Shown piece after piece: positions 1 to 6,809 of a DNA stretch of 9,509 bases. The stretch covers positions 1-9,509 of the forward strand of contig JAPYWU010000045.1 of NCBI GenBank assembly GCA_028276205.1, read 5' to 3'. Position 1 is the stretch's first letter. Each line of letters begins with the position of its first letter. The translations under genes and the position numbers were made by a program. Origin of the DNA: Dictyoglomaceae bacterium (GTDB lineage Bacteria > Dictyoglomota > Dictyoglomia > Dictyoglomales > Dictyoglomaceae). A model generated the notes under the pieces. That model saw nothing but the letters and a program-made list of their open reading frames with translations. It ran no database searches and had not been told where the DNA came from.

Positions 1-23
1 TATTCATAAATTCCATAAATCAT
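1..23 (-). CDS. Possible start of the next gene after thyX, cut by the left edge
   Basis: Two ATG codons just after thyX could open another minus-strand gene. One at 23-21 overlaps the thyX stop as TGATG; the other at 16-14 lies 7 bases after an AAGGTG ribosome-binding-like sequence. They are in different frames and only 5 to 7 codons are visible, so the product cannot be named. The tight spacing suggests that the rpmE-thyX transcript continues beyond the window. Confidence 0.3.
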
Positions 24-679
24 CACCTTCTCTCAGGAATACAGCTCTTCCCCTCAGGACATGGACCTCTAAAACAAGATGGTCCTGCATCTTCAAATAT
101 ATTAGGTGCAACCTTTTTAACCAAATTCAACATTTCCCAAGCCATCTCTCGTATTTCCCACTGGGCAGAATTACATGTTCTTAATGTAAAAAAATGAAGA
201 AGTTCTCTGGCATTCATAGTAACAATTATTTTAGACTCAACAGCTTGGGGTAATAGATATCTTGCATCCTCCTTGGGAACTCCCATCTTTACAAGTTCTT
301 CATAAGCATTAAAGGCTTTATCCAAAGTTTCTTTATATACTTTTTCTCTTTCCTTATCTACTAATACAGATTTGGGAATTACATATTCTTGCCTTATTTT
401 TACATATCTCTGACTTTGTTGAGAATAAGATGCAATCCTATGTCTCACTAATTGATGAGTAGTAACTCTCGATATACCTTCTATATAAAAGGTAAAATTT
501 GCATGTTCAAATATGGAAAAATGTTGTAGGGTTTTTGCCTTTTTTAAAAGACGAGAAATCTCCTCAGGAGTTAGTTTTTCTTCTAACTCTTCAATATTTC
601 CTTGATAATGACATAATCTCATAGCCAGAGCACATACTTTTTCAGGCTCTGGCGTATAAGCTATTAGCTTTACCCTCAA
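23..679 (-). CDS. thyX: Flavin-dependent thymidylate synthase ThyX
   Basis: ThyX methylates dUMP to dTMP using methylenetetrahydrofolate as carbon donor, with FAD and NADPH, and replaces ThyA in many thermophiles. The 218-residue protein carries the ThyX motif RHR-x7-S at residues 79-89 (R79, H80, R81, S89), which contributes to the FAD/dUMP site. The QSQRY and LRTCNSAQWEIR segments are also typical. The start is TTG: the preceding bases hold no ATG, and the N-terminal KLIAYTPEPE segment belongs to the family, so the next ATG at residue 20 would delete conserved sequence. The gene begins 2 bases after the rpmE stop with only a weak ribosome-binding site, suggesting translational coupling. The C-terminal tail has three cysteines (C202, C207, C213) that could bind metal; that role is inferred. 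Family assignment is secure. Confidence 0.96.
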   Translation of the reverse strand: MRVKLIAYTPEPEKVCALAMRLCHYQGNIEELEEKLTPEEISRLLKKAKTLQHFSIFEHANFTFYIEGISRVTTHQLVRHRIASYSQQSQRYVKIRQEYVIPKSVLVDKEREKVYKETLDKAFNAYEELVKMGVPKEDARYLLPQAVESKIIVTMNARELLHFFTLRTCNSAQWEIREMAWEMLNLVKKVAPNIFEDAGPSCFRGPCPEGKSCIPERR

Positions 680-681
680 TT

Positions 682-888
682 TTACTTAATTTCCCAATTA
701 TATTTTTTAGCAAATCTTTCTACTCTTCCCTCTGTATCCACAAATTTTCTTTGTCCTGTAAAGAATGGATGGCATTTAGAGCATATTTCTACTGTCATAT
801 ATTCCTTTGTTGACAAGGTCTCATAAACAGCTCCACATGCGCATACTATCTTTGCTTTTTTCAATTCTGGATGAATACCTTTCTTCAT
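682..888 (-). CDS. rpmE: 50S ribosomal protein L31, zinc-binding type
   Basis: L31 is a small protein of the large ribosomal subunit, lying near the bridge to the small subunit. At 68 residues it has the usual length. It keeps the four cysteines of the zinc-containing form, as CxC at C16 and C18 and CxxC at C36 and C39, followed by the HPFFTGQ signature. The start begins MKKGIHP, and an AAAGGAG ribosome-binding site lies 7 bases upstream. It is the first gene of a short unit with thyX, behind its own promoter and after the spoVS terminator. The zinc-free paralogue seen in some bacteria lacks these cysteines, so this is the zinc-dependent type. Confidence 0.97.
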   Translation of the reverse strand: MKKGIHPELKKAKIVCACGAVYETLSTKEYMTVEICSKCHPFFTGQRKFVDTEGRVERFAKKYNWEIK

Positions 889-936
889 GTTTCCTCTCCT
901 TTCTTCACTAAAAATTTAGAATTTACATTCTGAAAA

Positions 937-945
937 ATTATACCA
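937..945 (-). promoter_or_regulatory. Extended -10 promoter for rpmE-thyX
   Basis: On the minus strand the bases read TGGTATAAT: a perfect TATAAT box preceded by TGn, the extended -10 arrangement. No good -35 box is present at 16 to 18 bases, where the terminator hairpin lies. Transcription would start near 930 and give a leader of about 40 bases ending in the rpmE ribosome-binding site. Confidence 0.55.
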
Positions 946-961
946 TAAAAATAAAAATTAT

Positions 962-994
962 AAGGAGGCAGAAAGAAAATCTTCCTGCCTCCTT
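962..994 (-). terminator. Intrinsic terminator after spoVS
   Basis: A 10-bp perfect stem (AAGGAGGCAG at 962-971 with CTGCCTCCTT at 985-994) continues past one mismatch with four more pairs around a tiny loop. On the minus strand it is followed by a U-rich but interrupted tail. It closes the rseP-to-spoVS cluster 26 bases after the spoVS stop. The plus-strand side also has a run of T, but no gene reads into it from the left. Confidence 0.8.
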
Positions 995-1020
995 TTTACT
1001 TAACTTTACTTCAATTTAAA

Positions 1021-1284
1021 TTAACGAGGCTCAACTATAAAACGGATGGCTGTTCTTTCTTCTCCATCAATTTGTACATCAGTAAATGCAGGGATACAAA
1101 TCAAGTCAATGCCACTTGGAGCAACATAACCCCTAGTAATAGCAATTGCTTTAACTGCTTGGTTGACAGCTCCAGCACCAATTACTTGAATCTCAGCACG
1201 TCCCTTTTCACGAATTACACCTGCTAATGCACCAGCTACTGCATTAGGATTAGATTTAGCGGAAACTTTTAATACTTCTACCAT
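1021..1284 (-). CDS. spoVS: Stage V sporulation protein S homologue (SpoVS)
   Basis: SpoVS is a small, highly conserved Alba-like fold protein of uncertain molecular role, thought to bind nucleic acid; in Bacillus it affects sporulation and septation. The protein is 87 residues from the chosen ATG, and its EVLKVSAKSNPNAVAGALAG opening matches the family. A longer frame from an ATG at 1314 would add ten residues, but those codons include the AAAGGAGGT ribosome-binding site at 1291-1299, placed 6 bases before this start, so the shorter form is right. It is the last gene of the rny-ymdB-spoVS set, the same order as in Bacillus. It is followed by a terminator and preceded by a 46-base gap that may hold its own weak promoter. 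Confidence 0.95.
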   Translation of the reverse strand: MVEVLKVSAKSNPNAVAGALAGVIREKGRAEIQVIGAGAVNQAVKAIAITRGYVAPSGIDLICIPAFTDVQIDGEERTAIRFIVEPR

Positions 1285-1290
1285 AAACCT

Positions 1291-1299
1291 ACCTCCTTT
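1291..1299 (-). promoter_or_regulatory. Ribosome-binding site that fixes the spoVS start
   Basis: On the minus strand the sequence is AAAGGAGGT, a near-perfect Shine-Dalgarno, 6 bases before the ATG at 1284-1282. It lies inside the reading frame that would begin at the ATG at 1314, which argues that the upstream ATG is not used. Confidence 0.85.
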
Positions 1300-1327
1300 A
1301 TATGTTCTTCCCATGGCAGACTTTTAA

Positions 1328-1355
1328 ATTTTAAATTTCTCCCCTCCTTTGTAAC
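1328..1355 (-). promoter_or_regulatory. Weak candidate promoter for spoVS
   Basis: GTTACA (1350-1355) and TAAAAT (1328-1333) lie 16 bases apart on the minus strand, overlapping the ymdB stop codon. They match the sigma-A consensus in 4 of 6 and 5 of 6 positions. In AT-rich DNA such a match can arise by chance. It would give spoVS a leader of roughly 40 bases. Confidence 0.25.
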
Positions 1356-2116
1356 CTGATAATGTTTTTTGTCTTTCCACTTACTTCTTCTACCTCTATA
1401 ATCACCCCTTCCACTTTAAAAAGTCCTTTTTCTGGTACATCAAATTTTTGAGGTATTTGGAGAAGAAATTTCTTAAGAACAGCCTCCTTATCTACACCTA
1501 ATATAGAATCATAAGCCCCACACATACCTAAGTCGGATATATAGCCAGTTCCCCCTGGAAGAATTTTCTCATCAGCTGTCTGAACATGTGTATGTGTACC
1601 TACCACTGCTGTTACTCTTCCATCTAAAAAGTATCCCATAGCTATCTTCTCAGACGTTGCTTCAGCATGTATATCCACTACTATTATTTTAGTATCTTTT
1701 TCCATTTCTTCAACTATATTATGCACTACTGTAAACGGATTTTCAATAGGTTCCATAAAAATACGCCCCTGTATATTAATTATACCTATCTTTTTACTAT
1801 AATATGAGACTGTAATATAGCCTCTACCAGGAACCCCTGAAGGATAATTAGCAGGTCTCAATACTCTCTCATAATTCTCTAAAACCGATATCCCTTCTTT
1901 TTTATCCCAAATATGATTACCACTTGTAAAAGCATCAATACCATAATCCATTAACTCTTTCAAAACACTTTCAGTAATACCAAATCCAGCGGCAGCATTC
2001 TCAATATTTGCAATTGTAAAATCAATCCCATATTCTTTTTTTATTTGAGGGAGAAGAAGCCCCACACCTCTTCTCCCTATCTTCCCTACTATATCACCAA
2101 GTATTAGGATATTCAT
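1331..2116 (-). CDS. ymdB: YmdB-type metallophosphoesterase (cyclic nucleotide phosphodiesterase)
   Basis: The YmdB family of the calcineurin-like superfamily hydrolyses 2',3'-cyclic (and some 3',5'-cyclic) nucleotides; in Bacillus subtilis it influences biofilm and motility choice and is linked to RNase Y. The protein is 261 residues, the usual length. All expected metal ligands are present: D8 (LGDIVG), E39 and N40 (NIENAAAGFG), N67 and H68 (TSGNHIWDK), H150 (DIHAEATSEK), H175 and H177 (GTHTHVQTAD). It should be an active dinuclear-metal enzyme in the cytoplasm. It starts 3 bases after the rny stop with no strong ribosome-binding site, so translation is probably coupled to RNase Y. A link between RNase Y cleavage and cyclic-phosphate removal is suggested by this order but not shown. 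Confidence 0.95.
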   Translation of the reverse strand: MNILILGDIVGKIGRRGVGLLLPQIKKEYGIDFTIANIENAAAGFGITESVLKELMDYGIDAFTSGNHIWDKKEGISVLENYERVLRPANYPSGVPGRGYITVSYYSKKIGIINIQGRIFMEPIENPFTVVHNIVEEMEKDTKIIVVDIHAEATSEKIAMGYFLDGRVTAVVGTHTHVQTADEKILPGGTGYISDLGMCGAYDSILGVDKEAVLKKFLLQIPQKFDVPEKGLFKVEGVIIEVEEVSGKTKNIIRLQRRGEI

Positions 2117-2119
2117 AAT

Positions 2120-3628
2120 TTACTTTGCGTACTCCACAGCCCTTGTTTCTCTTATAACCGTAACTTTTATTTGACCAGGATATTCCATTTCTTTCTCTAT
2201 TTTTTTAGCAATCTGATAAGCTAATCTAGTAGCTGTTAAATCATCCACTTCTTCAGGACTTACTAATACTCTAACTTCTCTTCCTGCCTGAATAGCATAA
2301 GCCTTTTCTACTCCAGGAAATGACATAGCTATCTCCTCAAGCTTCTCCAGTCTCTTTATATAAATTTCTATGCTTTCTCTTCTTGCTCCTGGCCTTACTG
2401 CAGAGATACTGTCTGCTACTTGAATTATAACATCTAAAGTCTTAACAAGAGGAATCTCTTCATGATGAGCTGCTACAGCATGGACCACATCAGGATGTTC
2501 TCCATATTTCTTTAAAAGATCTGCTCCTAAGGTTGCATGTGATCCCTCAACTTCATAATCTATAGCTTTTCCTATATCATGTAAAAGACCAGCTCTTTTT
2601 GCTAAATTTACATCTGCATGTAATTCTGCAGCAATAATTGCTGCAATTTTTGCAACTTCAATTGAGTGCTGAAGAACATTTTGTCCGTAACTGGATCGAT
2701 AATAAAGTCTTCCTAAAACCCTTATTAAATCAGGATGTAAATTTTGAAGACCAACTTCAATTACAGCCCTTTCTCCTTCCTCTCTTATTTTATTCTCTAC
2801 TTCTTTTCTTGCTTTATTTACCATTTCTTCAATTCTTGCAGGATGAATTCTCCCATCTTTCACTAATCTTTCTAAGGCAATTCGAGCAATTTCTCTTCTT
2901 ACAGGATCAAAAGAAGAAAGAACCACTGCCTCTGGCGTATCGTCAATTATAAGATCTACACCTGTCAAAGTCTCAAAAGTTCTTATATTTCTACCTTCTC
3001 TACCTATTATTCTTCCCTTCATTTCTTCACTAGGCAAACTGACCACAGATACTGTAGATTCCACAGTATGGTCTACTGCACATCTCTGAATTGCCTCTGT
3101 TAAAATCTCCCGAGCCTTTTCATCTGCTATCTCCCTATATTTGGCTTCCGCCTCTTTTATTCTCATAGCTATATCTCTTTGTAACTCTTCTTCCACCTTC
3201 TTGAGAATAATATCACGAGCTTCTTCTCTACTCATCTGAGCAACCCTTTGAAGCTCCATTAATGCTTCTTCTTCCAATTTCTTCAGATTTTCAAGTCTTT
3301 TATCTATTTCTTTTTCTTTATTAGAGAGAATTTCCTCTTTTCTTTCTAAATTTTCCTCTCTTTGAAGAATCCTCTTCTCCAAATTGAAAAGCTCTTGTCT
3401 TCTTTCCTTTATTTCCCTTTCAGTCTCAGATCTTAATCTAAAAATTTCCTCTTTAGCCTCTAATAAAGCAGTTCTTTTCCTTTCCTCTGCTTCCTCTTCA
3501 GCCTTTTTAACTATCTCCTCAGCTCTCTTTTCTGCAACTTGTATTGTTCTTTGCTCTATATTTTTCCTTGTAAGATATCCGAGACCAACTCCTATAATAA
3601 GTGTGATTAAAGCTATTAATATGCTAAT
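2120..3628 (-). CDS. rny: Ribonuclease Y, with a probable AUU start
   Basis: RNase Y is the membrane-anchored endonuclease that starts bulk mRNA decay in many Gram-positive and related bacteria. My translation from ATT at 3628-3626 gives 502 residues, close to the usual 520. It has a transmembrane helix at about 3-19 ending in GYLTRK, a charged coiled coil at about 25-170, a KH RNA-binding domain at about 193-255 with its loop at GREG 209-212, and an HD domain at about 319-412. The HD domain has H321, H350-D351, H364, H388/H389 and D406. The frame contains no ATG, GTG or TTG before the TTG at 3382, which would remove the anchor and part of the coiled coil. AAGGAGGT lies 8 bases before the ATT, and the ATT overlaps the ispG TAG stop. 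The identity is secure; the exact start is inferred. Confidence 0.95.
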   Translation of the reverse strand: MSILIALITLIIGVGLGYLTRKNIEQRTIQVAEKRAEEIVKKAEEEAEERKRTALLEAKEEIFRLRSETEREIKERRQELFNLEKRILQREENLERKEEILSNKEKEIDKRLENLKKLEEEALMELQRVAQMSREEARDIILKKVEEELQRDIAMRIKEAEAKYREIADEKAREILTEAIQRCAVDHTVESTVSVVSLPSEEMKGRIIGREGRNIRTFETLTGVDLIIDDTPEAVVLSSFDPVRREIARIALERLVKDGRIHPARIEEMVNKARKEVENKIREEGERAVIEVGLQNLHPDLIRVLGRLYYRSSYGQNVLQHSIEVAKIAAIIAAELHADVNLAKRAGLLHDIGKAIDYEVEGSHATLGADLLKKYGEHPDVVHAVAAHHEEIPLVKTLDVIIQVADSISAVRPGARRESIEIYIKRLEKLEEIAMSFPGVEKAYAIQAGREVRVLVSPEEVDDLTATRLAYQIAKKIEKEMEYPGQIKVTVIRETRAVEYAK

Positions 3629-4691
3629 TTGAATTCACCTCCTTCCATTTTTCAAGCTCTTTTTCTAATTCCAAAACTGCTTTTTCCCATGTTGTCTCCT
3701 TTACTATCTTACCATATCTAAAAATTATAACTCTATTATTTGAGCCTGCAATTCCTATATCTGCCCACTTTGCTTCACCAGGACCATTTACCTCACATCC
3801 CATTACAGCTATTGTTACATTTAATGGAAAATCTTTAAATTTTTTTTCTATTTCTTTAGCTACTTTTTCCACTGGAAAATGTGATCTTGCACACATAGGA
3901 CAAGAAATAACTTTTATACCTCTTCGCCTTAATTCTAAGCTTTCCAATATATAGTATGCCACTTCCACCTCTTTATCTGGTGAGGCAGAAAGAGAAACTC
4001 TAATAGTATCACCAATACCCTCATAAAGTAAGATACCAATTCCTATTGCAGACCTAACACTACCTGGAACAAGTATGCCAGCTTCTGTTATTCCTATATG
4101 AAGAGGATATTTTACCTGTGAAGAAAGTAACCTATAAGCTTGTATAGTTAAAGGAACAGATGAAGCTTTAACAGACACAACAATATCAGTGAAGTCATTC
4201 TCCTCTAACAACTTAATCTCATTTAAAGCACTTTCTACCAAAGCCTCAGGAGTAACCCCACCATATTTTTCAAGAATCTCCCTACTCAAAGAACCAGCAT
4301 TACTACCCACTCTTATTGGTACCCCTCTTGCCTTTGCTTCCCTCGCTATTAAAGATATATGTTTAGGATTTTTAATATTACCTGGGTTTAATCTCAATTT
4401 GTCTACACCTTGTTCTAAAGCTATTAAAGCAAGTCTATAATCAAAGTGGATATCTGCAATAATAGGAATAGGACTTTTCTTCTTTATCTTTCCCAAGGCT
4501 AAAGCCGAGTCTTTATCAGGTATTCCTAACCTGACTAACTCACAACCCTTCTTAGCCAACATTCTAATTTGTCTCAGAGTAGACTTAACATCTACTGTAG
4601 GAGTCTTAGTCATAGACTGTACTCTTACAGGATTCTCTCCGCCAATCTCTACATTTCCTACTTTTACTACCTTTGTTCCTCTTCCCATCAT
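3624..4691 (-). CDS. ispG: 4-hydroxy-3-methylbut-2-en-1-yl diphosphate synthase (IspG/GcpE)
   Basis: IspG converts methylerythritol cyclodiphosphate to HMBPP, the next-to-last step of the non-mevalonate isoprenoid pathway, using a [4Fe-4S] cluster and an electron carrier. The protein has 355 residues, the usual length for the two-domain bacterial form. The N-terminal TIM barrel shows VRVQSMTKTPT, ADIHFDYRLA and LRLNPGNI. The C-terminal domain holds the cluster ligands C264 and C267 (SCPMCARS), C299 (MGCEVNGPGEA) and E306. The gene overlaps rseP by four bases as ATGA; a second ATG immediately follows, but AAGG at a spacing of 8 favours the first. Its end contains the ribosome-binding site and probable ATT start of rny. 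The rseP-ispG pairing is common, although dxr is not next to them here. Confidence 0.97.
   Translation of the reverse strand: MMGRGTKVVKVGNVEIGGENPVRVQSMTKTPTVDVKSTLRQIRMLAKKGCELVRLGIPDKDSALALGKIKKKSPIPIIADIHFDYRLALIALEQGVDKLRLNPGNIKNPKHISLIAREAKARGVPIRVGSNAGSLSREILEKYGGVTPEALVESALNEIKLLEENDFTDIVVSVKASSVPLTIQAYRLLSSQVKYPLHIGITEAGILVPGSVRSAIGIGILLYEGIGDTIRVSLSASPDKEVEVAYYILESLELRRRGIKVISCPMCARSHFPVEKVAKEIEKKFKDFPLNVTIAVMGCEVNGPGEAKWADIGIAGSNNRVIIFRYGKIVKETTWEKAVLELEKELEKWKEVNSN
3637..3644 (-). promoter_or_regulatory. Shine-Dalgarno that points to the ATT start of rny
   Basis: AAGGAGGT on the minus strand lies inside the last codons of ispG, 8 bases before the ATT codon at 3628-3626. A second ATT at 3634-3632 is only 2 bases away and too close. 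The next candidate, ATA at 3622-3620, is 14 bases away and too far. No conventional start codon lies within reach, so the site is the main evidence for AUU initiation. Confidence 0.7.
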
Positions 4692-5734
4692 TTTCTAAGC
4701 CTTAACACATCAAAAAGGGTAACAATAATCATAAGAAATAAGAGGATTAATAGACCTATCCAATGTACCATTTCTTCCTTTTTGGTTTCAATAGGCTTTC
4801 CCCTTATTTTCTCAAGAATAATAAATAATATCCTACCCCCATCTAAAGCGGGAAATGGAAGTAAATTAAATATACCCAGTTGTACACTTAACAGAGCGGT
4901 AAAATTAAGATAATACACAAGCCCCAAAGAAGCTACTTCTCCCGTCATCTTGGCAATACCAATCGGACCTGAAACTGATATCCCTTGAGCTCCTGTAAAA
5001 AGTGCTTTTAATACAAAGAAAATAAGCAAAAAAGCATTGATTAGCATAACAAACCCATTCTTCAAAGCTAATGATATAGAATATCTCTTAGGAACAGATT
5101 TAAAGACAATTCCTATAATGCCTCCCTTTCTCTCCTCATCCCATTGAGGTATAACCTTTAAAGTAATTAGCTTACCATCTCTTTCCACTTCCACTGTTAT
5201 TTCTTTTCTATCATTAGGGCTTTTTATAGATTTTGTAATAAGATTTACTGCATCCTCTATTTTTTCTATTTTTACACCTTCTATAAAGACAATTCTATCA
5301 CCTGGAAGAAAACCTGCTATTTGAGCTGGTTTACCTTCTACTACTCTATCAATTGTAGGTATAGGTTGTGGAATTCCTATTAAAAAAATACTTACGAATA
5401 AAAAAAAGGCAACTAAAAAATTGAAAAGGGCTCCTGCAAAAAGTATTAAAAAGCGTTGCCATGGTGCCTTTTTATAAAATTTTCTCTCTTCTGGAACTTC
5501 CTCTTCAACTGGTAACTCTAAATCATCAATACCAGCCATTTTCACAAAACCGCCTATAGGAATTAACCTTAATACAAAATTAGTCTCTTTACCTTTATAT
5601 TCAAAAAGCTTAGGGCCAAAACCAATGGCATATTCAAAAACCTTAACTCTAAAAAGTTTAGCAAATATAAAATGTCCAAGCTCATGTGGTACAGTAAGTA
5701 TGGCAAAAAGGACCAAAAACAAAATAATACTCAT
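4688..5734 (-). CDS. rseP: Site-2 membrane metalloprotease RseP
   Basis: RseP-type M50 proteases cut transmembrane segments of anti-sigma factors and leftover signal peptides inside the membrane. The 348-residue protein has the zinc site HELGH at residues 17-21 in the first membrane helix and the third ligand in NLLPFPALDGG at 290-300 (D298). A single PDZ domain runs from about 126 to 196 (PAQIAGFLPGDRI). Membrane helices lie at about 2-24, 97-119, 228-246 and 323-342. The single PDZ matches the shorter Gram-positive-style form. An AAGGAGTG ribosome-binding site lies about 10 bases upstream. It is the first gene of the conserved cluster, 51 bases after the sugar kinase, with a promoter in the end of that kinase. 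Its substrate cannot be told from this window. Confidence 0.95.
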   Translation of the reverse strand: MSIILFLVLFAILTVPHELGHFIFAKLFRVKVFEYAIGFGPKLFEYKGKETNFVLRLIPIGGFVKMAGIDDLELPVEEEVPEERKFYKKAPWQRFLILFAGALFNFLVAFFLFVSIFLIGIPQPIPTIDRVVEGKPAQIAGFLPGDRIVFIEGVKIEKIEDAVNLITKSIKSPNDRKEITVEVERDGKLITLKVIPQWDEERKGGIIGIVFKSVPKRYSISLALKNGFVMLINAFLLIFFVLKALFTGAQGISVSGPIGIAKMTGEVASLGLVYYLNFTALLSVQLGIFNLLPFPALDGGRILFIILEKIRGKPIETKKEEMVHWIGLLILLFLMIIVTLFDVLRLRK

Positions 5735-5785
5735 CTGTATTTTTCACTCCTTTTTATTTCTTCTCCTAAAAATCTAAAATTCTAT

Positions 5786-6733
5786 TCAATAATACAGGTT
5801 ACTCATAAATTTTTCAACCTCATCTAAGTTAGGGGGGTTAGCGCCACGCCTTGTACAAGTTAAAGCAGCCACGCTGTTAGCAAAAATAAGAATATTTCTT
5901 AATTCTTCTAAAGAAAGATTAGATACTTCATTTTTAGTTAATTTGCCAAGTTTATACAAATAATATAAAAAGCCTCCCATAAAAGAGTCTCCAGCACCTA
6001 CAGTATCTACAATCTTTACCTCCATACCTGGCACTTTAACATAATTAGATCTTTTATAAGCAATAGATCCATCTCTTCCTAAAGTAACCACAAAAATTTT
6101 AACCCCTAAATTAATAAATTTTTCAGCAATTTTATCTAAATCCTCCTCTCCATATAACCATTTCAAATCTGCCAAACTTACTTTTAATATATCTACCTTA
6201 CATATCCAATCTTCAAACCTTGATAAATATTTCTCCTTATTCAAAATTAGATTTGGTCTTACATTTGGATCAAGGGAAATTATAAAATTCTTATAATTTT
6301 CAAAAATCATTTTTTCAAAGACATAACAACCAGGCTCTCTAATCATTGATATAGAACCAAAATGAAGTATCTTTATTTTTTGTGGATCAATAAAAGGAAT
6401 TTCTTCTTCTTTAAGCATAGTATCCGCAGTATTATCCCCATAGAATATGAAATAAGGTTCACCATCCTTTAATATTACAAAGGCCAAAGTAGTAAGATAT
6501 TTATCTCTTAACACAAAAGATGTATCCACATTATTTTTTATAAGATTAGAATAAAGAATCTCTCCAAAAGGATCATAAGAAATTTTACCAAAAAAAGATA
6601 CAGGAGCTCCAAGCTTTCCAAGGGTAACAGCAACATTATATGGGGATCCTCCAGGATTAGGTACATATGCGTATTCGTCGCCTAATGATATAGGTGTAAA
6701 ATCTATTAAAGATTCTCCAGATACCAATATCAT
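5786..6733 (-). CDS. PfkB-family sugar kinase, probably fructokinase
   Basis: PfkB (ribokinase-family) enzymes phosphorylate sugars with ATP in the cytoplasm. Counted from the start used here, the protein has 315 residues. It carries the first signature around 28-52 (GGSPYNVAVTLGKLG) and the second, DTVGAGDSF, at 243-251, with catalytic base D249. The GESLIDFTP opening, GDNTADTML and DPNVRPNL segments favour fructokinase, but 2-keto-3-deoxygluconate or another sugar is possible. A frame from the ATG at 6754 would add seven residues. However, GGAGGT lies 10 bases before the ATG at 6733, the upstream ATG has no ribosome-binding site, and the family normally begins here. The gene is divergent from the GH13 glycosidase and shares a control region with it. 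Confidence 0.9.
   Translation of the reverse strand: MILVSGESLIDFTPISLGDEYAYVPNPGGSPYNVAVTLGKLGAPVSFFGKISYDPFGEILYSNLIKNNVDTSFVLRDKYLTTLAFVILKDGEPYFIFYGDNTADTMLKEEEIPFIDPQKIKILHFGSISMIREPGCYVFEKMIFENYKNFIISLDPNVRPNLILNKEKYLSRFEDWICKVDILKVSLADLKWLYGEEDLDKIAEKFINLGVKIFVVTLGRDGSIAYKRSNYVKVPGMEVKIVDTVGAGDSFMGGFLYYLYKLGKLTKNEVSNLSLEELRNILIFANSVAALTCTRRGANPPNLDEVEKFMSNLYY
5789..5817 (-). promoter_or_regulatory. Sigma-A-like promoter for the rseP-ispG-rny-ymdB-spoVS cluster
   Basis: On the minus strand, TTGAAA (5812-5817) and TATTAT (5789-5794) are separated by exactly 17 bases. Each matches the consensus in 5 of 6 positions. The promoter lies within the last ten codons of the sugar kinase and would start RNA near 5782, leaving about 48 bases before rseP. 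It would free the housekeeping cluster from the sugar-responsive promoter further upstream. Confidence 0.55.
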
Positions 6734-6743
6734 ATCTTTGTTA

Positions 6744-6749
6744 ACCTCC
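6744..6749 (-). promoter_or_regulatory. Ribosome-binding site that fixes the sugar kinase start
   Basis: GGAGGT on the minus strand lies 10 bases before the ATG at 6733-6731 and inside the frame of the upstream ATG at 6754. The spacing is slightly long but no better site exists. The predicted RNA start near 6765 would leave the upstream ATG with a leader of only about ten bases. Confidence 0.65.
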
Positions 6750-6762
6750 AGCATAAAAAATA

Positions 6763-6791
6763 TTGTATTTAATTATAACCTATGTTAAAAT
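6763..6791 (+). promoter_or_regulatory. Candidate promoter of the GH13 glycosidase
   Basis: TTGTAT (6763-6768) and TAAAAT (6786-6791) lie 17 bases apart on the plus strand, matching consensus in 3 of 6 and 5 of 6 positions. RNA would start near 6798, inside the palindrome, leaving about 30 bases before the ATG. An AAAGAGGT ribosome-binding site at 6812-6819 lies 8 bases from the start. Confidence 0.35.
6772..6777 (-). promoter_or_regulatory. -10 box of the sugar kinase promoter
   Basis: A perfect TATAAT on the minus strand predicts RNA starting near 6765, about 31 bases before the kinase ATG. The -35 position (6795-6800) matches the consensus poorly and overlaps the palindrome at 6794-6809. 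This suggests a regulated promoter. Confidence 0.45.
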
Positions 6792-6793
6792 AA

Positions 6794-6809
6794 ATTAACA
6801 CGAGTTAAT
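6794..6809. promoter_or_regulatory. Palindromic operator candidate, LacI/GalR style
   Basis: ATTAACACGAGTTAAT is a 16-base palindrome with one mismatched pair and a central CG, the geometry of LacI/GalR-family operators. It covers the expected RNA start of the glycosidase and the -35 position of the kinase, so one bound repressor could control both. A further GTTAA at 6784-6788 pairs with its left arm. No regulator gene is visible in the window. Confidence 0.45.

Noticed and set aside
1285..1314. Upstream ATG of spoVS adding ten residues
   Set aside because: The added codons contain the Shine-Dalgarno for the downstream ATG, and the family starts at MVEVLKVS.
2638..2952. Plus-strand open frame opposite the RNase Y KH/HD region
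   Set aside because: The leucine- and phenylalanine-rich product is the antisense of Glu/Lys-rich coding sequence and has no ribosome-binding site or family resemblance.
2120..3382. A shorter RNase Y starting at the TTG at 3382
   Set aside because: It would lose the membrane helix and the first part of the coiled coil, although both are encoded in the same frame just upstream behind a strong ribosome-binding site.
3384..3632. Plus-strand open frame opposite the start of rny
   Set aside because: It is antisense to the well-supported RNase Y anchor and coiled coil, and its hydrophobic, serine-rich product is what the complement of a charged coiled coil produces.
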